A DNA stretch of 64,000 nt, taken from NCBI GenBank assembly GCA_964448135.1, contig CAYUVH010000067.1:8205-72204 (forward strand), read 5' to 3'. Shown piece after piece: positions 55,161-63,054 of this stretch (position 1 is the first letter of the stretch; each line of letters begins with the position of its first letter). Under the pieces are notes generated by a model. It was given only the letters and a program-made list of their open reading frames with translations, was not told the origin of the DNA and did no database searches. Both the position numbers and the translations under genes were made by a program. Source of the stretch: CAYUVH01 sp964448135 (lineage in GTDB: Bacteria > Verrucomicrobiota > Verrucomicrobiia > Limisphaerales > UBA8199).

Positions 55161-57422
55161 ATGTTTTCAATGCTCCGCCCCCTTCTCCTTGGCTTCCTCT
55201 GCTGCACCGCCCTCGCCGCCTCCGAACCTCCCATCATACCCATCGGCCTCGATTCCTACCGCCAATGGGATCACTGGCCCGGCCAGCGCATCGGCGCGCG
55301 CGCCTACATGCGCAGCACCTACGACCGCACCGGCGGCAATGAAGGCGCCGACGCCAGTCACTTCCTCTACCAACTCGCCGATGACCGCAACGTCACTCTC
55401 GACGTCCAGGGCCCCGGCATTCTTTACTTCGCCCGCTACAACCACTGGCACGGCAGCCCCTGGCACTACGAAGTGGACGGCCACGACCACGTCGTGCAGG
55501 AAACCAGCACCGCCGATCCCGATCATCCCAATCCCAACTCCGTTTTCCTTCCCACCGAACCCTTCCCCAATCCCCTCACCTGGACCTGGTCCATCACGCG
55601 CGGCGCCGATCTCTCCTGGGTTCCCATCTCCTTTGAAAAATCCTTCCGCATGTCCTACAGCCGCACCCGCTACGGCACCGGCTACTACATCTATCACCAA
55701 TACGTCCCCGGCACGAAGCTCTCCGCCTCCATCCGCTCTTGGAACGAAAAAACCATCCCCGCCCAAGACGTCCTCGACCTCCTCAATCGCTCCGGCACCG
55801 CGCTCATCCCGCCTGCCGATTCACGCGAAGGCAAAAAACTCGGCCTCCGCGAAATTTCCGGAAAGCTCATCATCAACCCCGGCGAAACCAATCTCCTCGT
55901 CGAAATCACCAACGCCCCCTCCACCCTCCGCGCCCTCGAATTCACCGTCCCGCGCGAACACGCCCTCGACTTCGGCCGCGCCCGCCTCCGCATCACCTGG
56001 GACGACGCCCCCGAAGCCTCCGTGGACGCGCCCATCGCACTCTTCTTCGGCGCCGGCACCCTCTACAACCGCGACAACCGCGATTACCTCGTCAAAGCCT
56101 TCCCCGTGAACATCCGCTTCGACCCCCAATCCGTCCACCTCGCCTGCTGGTTCCCCATGCCCTTCTTCCGCACCGCCCGCATAGAATTAATATCTCCCCC
56201 TCCCAATCCCAATCCCAATCCCAATCCCAATCCTAATCCTAATCTTAATCCTAATCTTAATCTTAATCCTAATCCTAATCCCACCCCCCTCTCCGCGACC
56301 TACTCCCTCCGCTACTCCCCCCTAAACTCCGCCCCCACCCCAAGCGGCTACTCCCACCCCACCGACAAAGACCCCCCCCACCCCATCCCCGGCCACGACC
56401 TCGTCCTCCTCGACACCCGCAACGTCGAAGGCGGCGGCGATTGGTCCGGCCAATTCATCGGCACCTCCTGGATCTTCTCCGACCAGGCCGTCTTGAAAAC
56501 CCTCGAAGGCGACCCGCGTTTCTTTTTCGACGACAGCAGTTCCCCGCAAGCCTACGGCACCGGCACCGAAGAATGGGGCGGCGGCGGTGACTATTGGGGC
56601 GGCGAGAACATGACGCTCCCCTTCGTCGGCCACCCGACCGGCGCGCGCAACCCGAAAGAGGCGAAGAACGACGAGGACAAAATCGAATCCGCCTATCGCT
56701 TCCTCCTCGCCGACCTCATGCCCTTCGGCAAAAACGCCGTCATCCGCCTAGAACACGGCGCTGTCAACGACTCCACCGAGCACTACCAAACCGTCGCCTA
56801 CTGGTACGGCCTCAACTCTCCTTCCCTCATCCAAACCAACGCCCTCAAAATCGGCAGCCCCGCAAGCGAAAAAGCCCACGCCTACGTTTCCCCCAACGCC
56901 TCCGCTCCGTACGAAATCACCTCGCGCTACGAACTCGGCCCCGACACTCTCGCCGGCAAGGAAACCTATCCCGCCCACGACGACACCGGCCGCACCACCC
57001 AAGGCACCTCCGAATTCAACCTCGAGCTAAAACCCAACAACCTCGGCGTCCTCCTCCGCCGCAAACTCGACTACCAATACCCCAACCAACGCGCCGAAGT
57101 CTCCATCGCCCCGATAAAAAATGGTAAACTCACCGGCGATTTCCAACCCGCCGGCATCTGGTATCTCGCCGGCGGCAACACCTGCATCTACTCCAATCCC
57201 AAGGAAGAACTCGGTGCCACCCAGCACAACGTCCAGACCTCCAACCGCCGCTTCCGCGACGACGAATTCCTCGTCGCCCGCAAATTCACCGCCGGCCAAT
57301 CCGCCATCCGCGTCCGCGTCAAATTCACCCCCGTCGAAATCCCGCTCTTCCCCGGTCACCCCCTCCCCGACCTCGCCTGGAGCGAAATCCGTTACGACGC
57401 CTACTGCTTCGTCATGCCATAG
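55161..57422 (+). CDS. Exported DUF2961 (GH172-type) glycosidase with Pro-Asn microsatellite
   Basis: 753 residues from the ATG at 55161 (MFSMLRPLLLGFLCCTALAA signal). The DUF2961 fold is seen as two parts: GIGLDSYR-type start IGLDSYRQWDHWPGQ, GPGILYFARYNHWHG, WYR-like ITRGADLSWVPISFEKSFRMS; then AYGTGTEEWGGGGDYWGG and VIRLEHGAVNDSTEHYQTVAYWYG. DUF2961 is now CAZy GH172, with difructose-anhydride and alpha-D-arabinofuranose-processing members acting as oligomers. Between the halves, residues 348-373 are encoded by 13 hexamer repeats and read (Pro/Leu-Asn)13. The coding strand is extremely C-rich. Periplasmic or secreted; exact substrate unknown. Confidence 0.88.
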   Translation: MFSMLRPLLLGFLCCTALAASEPPIIPIGLDSYRQWDHWPGQRIGARAYMRSTYDRTGGNEGADASHFLYQLADDRNVTLDVQGPGILYFARYNHWHGSPWHYEVDGHDHVVQETSTADPDHPNPNSVFLPTEPFPNPLTWTWSITRGADLSWVPISFEKSFRMSYSRTRYGTGYYIYHQYVPGTKLSASIRSWNEKTIPAQDVLDLLNRSGTALIPPADSREGKKLGLREISGKLIINPGETNLLVEITNAPSTLRALEFTVPREHALDFGRARLRITWDDAPEASVDAPIALFFGAGTLYNRDNRDYLVKAFPVNIRFDPQSVHLACWFPMPFFRTARIELISPPPNPNPNPNPNPNPNLNPNLNLNPNPNPTPLSATYSLRYSPLNSAPTPSGYSHPTDKDPPHPIPGHDLVLLDTRNVEGGGDWSGQFIGTSWIFSDQAVLKTLEGDPRFFFDDSSSPQAYGTGTEEWGGGGDYWGGENMTLPFVGHPTGARNPKEAKNDEDKIESAYRFLLADLMPFGKNAVIRLEHGAVNDSTEHYQTVAYWYGLNSPSLIQTNALKIGSPASEKAHAYVSPNASAPYEITSRYELGPDTLAGKETYPAHDDTGRTTQGTSEFNLELKPNNLGVLLRRKLDYQYPNQRAEVSIAPIKNGKLTGDFQPAGIWYLAGGNTCIYSNPKEELGATQHNVQTSNRRFRDDEFLVARKFTAGQSAIRVRVKFTPVEIPLFPGHPLPDLAWSEIRYDAYCFVMP
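56202..56279 (+). repeat. In-frame hexanucleotide microsatellite (CCCAAT/CCTAAT/CTTAAT)13
   Basis: Thirteen 6-base units: five CCCAAT, then CCTAAT and CTTAAT variants that differ only by C-to-T changes. It lies in frame within the GH172 gene and adds a Pro-Asn/Leu-Asn linker. Because the unit is two codons, gain or loss of units by slippage alters linker length without a frameshift. The gradient from pure to degenerate units suggests recent expansion at the 5' side. Confidence 0.9.
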
Positions 57423-57432
57423 CAAACTCCCC

Positions 57433-57527
57433 AATCCCAACGGGATTGCGTCCTCCAGCCCCAGGTTGCGAGGCACGAGCTACCTGGGGTAACGCGGACA
57501 AAAAAACGACAAACCCCAACGGGGTTT
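57433..57527. repeat. Three-hairpin dispersed element
   Basis: Two small palindromes with an AAC loop, AATCCC-AAC-GGGATT (57433-57447) and AAACCCC-AAC-GGGGTTT (57511-57527), flank an 8-bp stem CCCCAGGT (57459-57466) / ACCTGGGG (57482-57489). The symmetrical layout looks like a structured mobile or RNA element rather than a terminator of the GH172 gene, although it starts 11 bases after its stop. The rest of the gap to 57775 is lower in GC and shows nothing recognisable. Confidence 0.55.
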
Positions 57528-57775
57528 CGCCCGGATCTTCACTTTCAGCCTGCTCGATGTGACTTAACAATCCCGGTTCCAAGGCACCCATAATCCGGGT
57601 CAAGCGACCGCGTCATGGCTAGGCTTCCCTAGCGCCGTCGCCATGAGATTACTCCACTTCGATTTCCTTATTATCCGATTCAATTGACACTCGACTATCA
57701 CCGAATCGTTTGCTCAGTTCACGTCGAATAAGCTTACCTCACTACTTCCTTTTTGACGGCACGCAACACTTAAGT

Positions 57776-58378
57776 TCATTTCCAACCGAATTCGCCCGTA
57801 TCACTTATTGCGACGTTCTGCGAAATGGCATAGCGTTTGTTTGCCTTGTCCCAAAATACTGTCTTGATGGTGATATACCGCAATGCCGTGTTGCTTCCTG
57901 ATTTCCACTCCGTCGGGACGTGTTGAATGCGCACAAAGTCCGACCGAGGTCTGCCAAGCACTCCCAGATTCGGCCCCTCGACAGAGCTAACATCAATCCA
58001 CTTGAATTCGCCAGACGCGAGCTTGACACACACAAACACTGAACTCGCGTTACCACTGGAAATACCGACGGCAACCGCTTCACCTCGCGAATCCCAGACA
58101 ACAATTGCGTTAGTTGCAGCCATTGCAGCAGACGACAACGAACCTGGGCAATCCACGTGTGCCAGTTCGGCGTTATCCTTATTCCGCAACAGGGTTAACT
58201 CCGTGCGATCCTTTGGGCCGCTTCGTCTTGCCCGCACGCTCACGGCGTGGTCCGGGGACGTCGCATTCCGCCACTGCTCGGCGGAGGTCTTGGAGGAGTC
58301 AGTCTGTGCGATTGCGCGCGAGAGCGCGACAACAATGAGCACAACCAACGGCAATGTGCGCAGTGCTTTACAATTCAT
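57776..58378 (-). CDS. Hypothetical exported protein
   Basis: 200 residues starting MNCKALRTLPLVVLIVVALS with a likely signal peptide cut after AIAQ. The mature part has alternating beta-strand patterns (NAIVVWDSRGEAVAVGISSG; VFVCVKLASGEFKWIDVSS) but no family motif that I recognise. The coding region and the flanking spacer have visibly lower GC and more even codon use than neighbouring genes, so recent acquisition is possible. No operon partner: the next minus gene upstream starts at 59001. Confidence 0.65.
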   Translation of the reverse strand: MNCKALRTLPLVVLIVVALSRAIAQTDSSKTSAEQWRNATSPDHAVSVRARRSGPKDRTELTLLRNKDNAELAHVDCPGSLSSAAMAATNAIVVWDSRGEAVAVGISSGNASSVFVCVKLASGEFKWIDVSSVEGPNLGVLGRPRSDFVRIQHVPTEWKSGSNTALRYITIKTVFWDKANKRYAISQNVAISDTGEFGWK

Positions 58379-58506
58379 ATGTCGGTTACACGAAACATGA
58401 TTATGGCCCGCGGATCTACCCTTGCCGTCTCAACCGCTTCAGCGGTTTCCCCCGGGACATCTCATTGTGACCAGGGACTGCCACCTTCCGTTCCACTGCT
58501 GATTTG

Positions 58507-59001
58507 TCAGGCTTCATTCTTAGGCTTCCGCGCACGCACCACCTTTTCAAACACCGGGAGCAGATGATCTTTCATCTTCTCCGCCGCATCCCAAATCGCC
58601 GGGGCGATCAAAGGCAAACATTGTTCGATTGGATCGTCCTCGTAAAACATGGCCTTCTCATATTCCTCGGGCCGCAAAACCGGGAGCCACCAATAATCCT
58701 GCCCGGCCCAAAGCCGGTTCATCCGGAACAGACAAGGTTGATCCAGAATCTGGCTCTCGTCCGGATACATCCGCTTGGGACGGTTACTGTCAAAGGACCA
58801 GATGGCCTCAATCGTAAAGGCGTCCCGTGAGGGATCGAGGACCAGCCAAATCTGAAAATAAATACCCGAGGCATCCTGGCGAACCCAAGGGTAGCTTCCC
58901 GGGGGCACTCCCTGCCCTTTCTCCTGGCGATATTCCGGAAATTGGGCCGCCATCATCTTCGCAAAAAGCTTCCGGCATTCTTTTCCTAATTCGCGTCTCA
59001 T
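58507..59001 (-). CDS. Hypothetical cytoplasmic protein
   Basis: 164 residues, no signal peptide or membrane helix. It opens MRRELGKECRKLFAKMMAAQFPEY and contains many aromatic residues (YPWVRQDASGIYFQIWLVLDPS; RLWAGQDYWWLPVLRPEEY) and an acidic YEDDPIEQCLPLI segment. The pattern of an N-terminal helix followed by a W/Y-rich beta sheet recalls DUF4304-like or immunity-type small proteins, but I cannot assign it. It stands alone between the exported hypothetical gene and the GT2 gene. Confidence 0.65.
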   Translation of the reverse strand: MRRELGKECRKLFAKMMAAQFPEYRQEKGQGVPPGSYPWVRQDASGIYFQIWLVLDPSRDAFTIEAIWSFDSNRPKRMYPDESQILDQPCLFRMNRLWAGQDYWWLPVLRPEEYEKAMFYEDDPIEQCLPLIAPAIWDAAEKMKDHLLPVFEKVVRARKPKNEA

Positions 59002-59044
59002 GAAAAACTCGGAAGATGGGATTTTTGAATTTGCCTCGCACTAG

Positions 59045-59767
59045 TTAACCGACTTTGTTCAGCCGCTTCGAATCCTCCGCCCGTCGTCCGTACAAAAGAT
59101 CCACGACCCACTTACTCTCGTACCGCGGCCCACGCACCGCAATCGTCATCGCCAATCCCAGTACCTCCCACGGGCTCACCACCCTCAGCTTCCGCCCCGA
59201 ACTCACCACCTTCGGCCCCAGCAACACATACCGTCCCACCTTCTTGAGCGCCTGAACAAACGCCAGGTCCTCACCCGCATACAGCTTCTCCGAAAATCCA
59301 CCCGTCGCAACGTAAGCTTCCCGCGTGCAAAAAAGAAAACAACCGCACCCCCACCGCATCAGCCGCGCCACCGGCCGCGCCAGAAAAAGCGAAATCCGCG
59401 CCCACACCGGCTCCGGCCCGTCAAAATCAAACAAACATCCGCCCCCCGCCGCACCCGCGCGCAAAACTCCCACCGCCGCACTGACCGCCCGTTCATTGAT
59501 CTGCGTATCCGCATCCACGAAGAAAAACACCTCACCCCGCGCCACTCGCGCCCCCGCATTCCGCACCGCGGAAATCTTTCGCAACTCCACTCGCAAAACG
59601 TGCGCCCCCATCTCCTCCGCAATCCGCGAAGTCGCATCCGTCGAAGCATCATCCACCACAATCACCTCGTAATCCTCCCCGACCTTTTCCATGGCCGCGC
59701 GAATGCTCCCCACGCACTTGCCAATCCACAATTCCTCGTTATGCGCCGGGATAATGAAGGAGATCAT
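59045..59767 (-). CDS. Family 2 glycosyltransferase
   Basis: 240 residues from the ATG at 59767 (MISFIIPAHNEE), the natural start of a GT-A fold; a frame opening at 59959 would add 64 residues derived from the CTGTC repeat array. Motifs: SFIIPAHNEELWIGKCV, YEVIVVDDASTDATSRIAEE, the metal-binding DxD-type FFVDADTQI, and GGFSEKLYAGEDLAFVQALKK. GT2 enzymes transfer a sugar from a nucleotide sugar, usually to a lipid or polysaccharide acceptor. No C-terminal transmembrane helices are evident. It has no clustered biosynthetic partners. Confidence 0.92.
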   Translation of the reverse strand: MISFIIPAHNEELWIGKCVGSIRAAMEKVGEDYEVIVVDDASTDATSRIAEEMGAHVLRVELRKISAVRNAGARVARGEVFFFVDADTQINERAVSAAVGVLRAGAAGGGCLFDFDGPEPVWARISLFLARPVARLMRWGCGCFLFCTREAYVATGGFSEKLYAGEDLAFVQALKKVGRYVLLGPKVVSSGRKLRVVSPWEVLGLAMTIAVRGPRYESKWVVDLLYGRRAEDSKRLNKVG

Positions 59768-59908
59768 GGTTGCCCTTCCAGTATCCATTCGTACATCTCG
59801 GCTTGATGCGAGAAACTCTGTCCGGAACTCCGGCATCGCTCGTCCGCGCTGACTGCCTCGCCTCGTGCATACCGCTTGGCTTGCTGGATTGCCCAGCCCC
59901 TTCACGAA

Positions 59909-59982
59909 CATTTTTCTGTCACCAAATTTTTCTGTCTCATTTCCTGTCTTTTCGGTCATTTTTCTGCCCCTATCTTTCTGAC
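59909..59982. repeat. Degenerate tandem array of ATTTTTCTGTC motif
   Basis: Copies or near copies of CATTTTTCTGTC occur at 59909-59920, 59924-59935, 59938-59948, 59957-59966 and 59971-59982, spaced about 13-18 bases. The array lies upstream of the glycosyltransferase gene on its minus strand and would read GACAGAAAAATG there, repeatedly offering ATG codons. It fills most of the spacer 59768-60064, where nothing else is evident. Confidence 0.6.
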
Positions 59983-60064
59983 AAATCCCCTTGCCTCGGC
60001 TGCTTCGTCAACGAACCGGACAAGCACGGCTCGTGTCCATCAACTGTGCCTCGCGCACATTTTC

Positions 60065-60352
60065 TTATACTTCCTGCCTCTTCCTCCTCAACCAGTTCGT
60101 CCAGTTCAACGCCGCAATCGCCACCCAAAGTAGGGCCACCGCGCCTGCGATTGCGATCGCGGCCCGGCCATGGACGTCAAACAGAACCGGGTCCGCCTTC
60201 TCCCCTTCAGCACACAACCAAACAAACATCCCCGCGCTGGCCACGACGAAAACGCTGGCCAACCAGCGCAGCCGGCCTCCCGAAAATTGCAGCCAAAAAT
60301 CCGCCAGATTGTAAGTCGGATCAGAAACGTCCTTGTGCTCGGAATCCTTCAT
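60065..60352 (-). CDS. Small two-helix membrane protein
   Basis: 95 residues: a soluble start (MKDSEHKDVSDPTYNLADFW), a helix WLASVFVVASAGMFVWLCA, a short polar loop, a second helix AIAIAGAVALLWVAIAALNW and a basic end LRRKRQEV. Positive charge after the second helix suggests both termini inside. No family recognised. Composition and frame length support a real gene, but it is isolated and no ribosome-binding site is striking. Confidence 0.5.
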   Translation of the reverse strand: MKDSEHKDVSDPTYNLADFWLQFSGGRLRWLASVFVVASAGMFVWLCAEGEKADPVLFDVHGRAAIAIAGAVALLWVAIAALNWTNWLRRKRQEV

Positions 60353-61057
60353 ACGGCTTTCAGGAAGTTATTGAGCATCGCGGCCCAAACGTCAAGTTGG
60401 CATGCGTATCGGTAGTATCTCAATCAAGACTTCTTCACCTCGTCTTTCCTTTGAAATTTCAAATCTCAAATTTGGAATTAGCACACCCCTGGGTGTTGGT
60501 TTTCAAATCGGCCCAACCCAGTGTTTCGCCACTCCACGCCTTGACACCTGCTCGAATCATGCCACCCTAATGCCGGAGGGATTTCCCGCCCGGGAATCGC
60601 CGGTTGACTCAGCCGATTCTCAGCGCGGGCACAACTTGGAGAATTTAAGGCACAACATAAACCTATGCCGTACATGCCAGCCAGCTCGTTGCGCTCACTC
60701 GCTCACGTCCCTTACCCGGCGAACCGTAAAGCCACCAAATGCCCTCTAATGCCCCCTATTGCCACTATGACTTTTTTTGTGTCCCACCGGTCCCACCCGT
60801 CCCACCCTCCAAGCTCTCCTGCCAGCCAGCATCAAACCTCCCGCAAACGCGCTGGCAGCCAAAAAGCAAACCTCCGGCAAACCAGCCCGCAAACCTAAAA
60901 CCCCAGCAAACAAACCAAAGCAAACCAAAAGCAAACCAAAAAACATTTAGCGGGCCCCATGCTTTACCCTCAACTCTCAACCCTCATCCCTCAACTTCTT
61001 CGCCTGACTCACTTTTCTACTGCAATCCGCCTCAAAACCCGCACCTTTAAATCCCTG
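60353..61057. other. 705-base gene-poor region
   Basis: No convincing gene. It contains AT-rich stretches with AAATTTCAAATCTCAAATTT near 60450, a short ACACCC-CT-GGGTGT palindrome near 60484-60497, clustered CCCACC triplets near 60780-60810, and an A/C-rich run of AGCAAACCAAA-like units at about 60895-60950. Short frames on both strands have no signal, motif or ribosome-binding site. The end of the region must hold the promoter of the GH18 gene. Confidence 0.5.
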
Positions 61058-62857
61058 ATGCGCCTGCGAACCTCATTGATTGCGCTCCTCCTGCTGCCTG
61101 CCCTGGCGCTCGCCGATGTCCCGCTCCGCCCCGACCGCACGCACATCGTCTTCGGTTACATGCAATCCACCGGCCCGAACGCCGCGCTCATGTCCTACCG
61201 CTGGCACGCGCTCACCCATGTCGGCTACACCTTCGTCTCCTTCACCCCCGACGGCAGCCTCGACCCCAAAAGCCGCGACGCCTTCCGCAACCGTTCCCCG
61301 GAACTCAAGGCCGGCGGCGCCGCGGCGAACAACGGCGTCCGCGTCATCGCCGTCCTCAACAATCGCGGCTTCAAGGCCGACGTCATCGAATCCGTCCTGA
61401 CCTCGCCCGAACGCCGCGCCCGACTCATCAAGGACGTCGTGGCACTGGTGACCGACCCCGATTCCGGCTGCGACGGCATCAGCCTCGATTTCGAGCCGAT
61501 GAATTTCAAGCCCGCCACCGCGTCCGGCTTCGACGCCTTCGTCAATGCCCTCGCCGACCAGTTGCACGCCCTCAGCCCGCGCCGTGAACTCTCCATGTAT
61601 GTCGGCATCTATCACGCCGAGCGCTACCGCCTCGCGACGTTCCGCGACAAATTCGACTACATCCTCTACAGCGCCTACAACTTCGCCCCCGACGACAAAG
61701 TCGGCGATGTCGGCCTCGTCTCCGGAACCAAGCGCGGCATTGATAGCTGGCTCCGCGCCGGCATCCCGCCGCGGCAGATCGTTCTCACCCTCGCTCTCTT
61801 CGGCAAGCAATGGGACACCGCCAAAGCCGAATGGGGCGCGGCTGGCAAAACCCATCGCAGCATCGGCATGGATTACGGCAATTTCCTCACCACCACGCGC
61901 AAACCTCCCCTCACTGCCCACACCGACGCGCCCGACCGCACCTGCGTCTGGACCGCCGAACCCTTCGGCAACAAACAATACCACCTCAGCACCTTCGACG
62001 ATCTCACCTCCCATGTCCGCAAACTCCGCCTGGCTCTCTCCTGGGACGGCGAAGTCTCCAAGGGCGCGAGCCTTGGCGGCGTCGGCTTCTGGAGCCTGAT
62101 GTGGCTCGCACAAGGCCTTCACCCCGGCTCCGTGGATCCCAATCAACCCGACTCCCCCGCCAAACCCGAATGGCGCCGCACCTACGCCGCGCCCTGGACC
62201 ATGTGGGAGGAATTGTTCGCGCCCGCGGCCCAAAAATCCTTCCGTGCCGCCAACTTCGAAGCCCTCACCCTCGATCCGCTCTGGACCGCCTCCGCCACCG
62301 CGCCCGATTCCGAACACGCCGATTCCACCTGCGGCATTGCTTCCATCCCGTCACCCGCCGGCGCATCAACGAACAGCCATCGCGTGGCCGCCCTGCACTT
62401 CGCCTTCTCCGCCGCCCCCGGCCGCCTCCTCTGCAAATACCGTCCCCTCGCCGACGATTCCCCCGGCCACCCGCTCGACCGCAACGCCCTCCTCGTCACC
62501 ACCTCCGCCGACACCGGATACATCGTCCCGATCTACATCCCCAAAGCCGCGCCCGGCGCCACCATCCGCCTCGTCGTCGCCGACAGCCAGAACGAACTCG
62601 AGCGCAGCCCCGCTTTCCCCCTCGACCAGGAAGGCTGGCAACAACTCCGCTGGAACCTGGCCGACAAATCCACCATCAGCGCCTACCCGACCAAGGAAAA
62701 ACCTTTCCAATCCGGCGACGGCCGCCTCGACACCGCCGGCAGTCCCCGCCGCGACATCGCCTTCATCGGCTTCGAAATCCAATCCACCCGCCCCCTCGAA
62801 GGCACGGTGGACATCGATCAAATTCTCTACGCCAAATCCCCCGCGCCCAAACAATGA
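61058..62857 (+). CDS. Exported GH18-family (chitinase-like) glycoside hydrolase
   Basis: 599 residues from the ATG at 61058, which gives the signal peptide MRLRTSLIALLLLPALALA; the ATG at 60959 adds 33 residues that look non-coding. The catalytic motif DGISLDFE (D139, D144, E146) is a full GH18 DGxxxDxE, with E146 as acid. Barrel features VGYTFVSFTPDG, DYILYSAYNFAP and a late GVGFWSLMW agree. GH18 members cleave chitin, chito-oligosaccharides or other GlcNAc linkages by substrate assistance. A C-terminal beta domain (~430-599) contains IAFIGFEIQSTRPLEGTVDI, likely a carbohydrate-binding fold. Coding strand very C-rich. The product fits the GlcNAc theme of the GH84 genes. Confidence 0.9.
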   Translation: MRLRTSLIALLLLPALALADVPLRPDRTHIVFGYMQSTGPNAALMSYRWHALTHVGYTFVSFTPDGSLDPKSRDAFRNRSPELKAGGAAANNGVRVIAVLNNRGFKADVIESVLTSPERRARLIKDVVALVTDPDSGCDGISLDFEPMNFKPATASGFDAFVNALADQLHALSPRRELSMYVGIYHAERYRLATFRDKFDYILYSAYNFAPDDKVGDVGLVSGTKRGIDSWLRAGIPPRQIVLTLALFGKQWDTAKAEWGAAGKTHRSIGMDYGNFLTTTRKPPLTAHTDAPDRTCVWTAEPFGNKQYHLSTFDDLTSHVRKLRLALSWDGEVSKGASLGGVGFWSLMWLAQGLHPGSVDPNQPDSPAKPEWRRTYAAPWTMWEELFAPAAQKSFRAANFEALTLDPLWTASATAPDSEHADSTCGIASIPSPAGASTNSHRVAALHFAFSAAPGRLLCKYRPLADDSPGHPLDRNALLVTTSADTGYIVPIYIPKAAPGATIRLVVADSQNELERSPAFPLDQEGWQQLRWNLADKSTISAYPTKEKPFQSGDGRLDTAGSPRRDIAFIGFEIQSTRPLEGTVDIDQILYAKSPAPKQ

Positions 62858-62975
62858 AACGCCGCCCGCCCCCTCCATCCGAAGCAGCCGAGGTAACGAG
62901 GCTCATACTTTCCGATTACCCCGCACAGCCGAATACATCAAGAGCGACCTCAAACCGCCGGCGCGCGAACGCTCT

Positions 62976-63017
62976 CCCTCTCCCCTTGGGAGAGGGCCGG
63001 GGTGAGGGGGATTTTTT
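62976..63017 (+). terminator. Hairpin with T6 run after the GH18 gene
   Basis: CCCTCTCCC (62976-62984) pairs perfectly with GGGAGAGGG (62988-62996) over a CTT loop; after CCGGGGTGAGGGGGA comes T6 (63012-63017). It could end the GH18 transcript 120 bases after its stop. The sequence also belongs to the GGTGAGGGG repeat class seen at 55009 and 4222, so a repeat may have been taken over as a terminator. Confidence 0.55.
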
Positions 63018-63054
63018 CAACACTTGACCACCCATTTCCGAGAACTTTCAAATC

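Noticed and set aside
56202..56279. CRISPR-like array
   Set aside because: Units are 6 bases long without spacers and are translated in frame; no cas genes are present.
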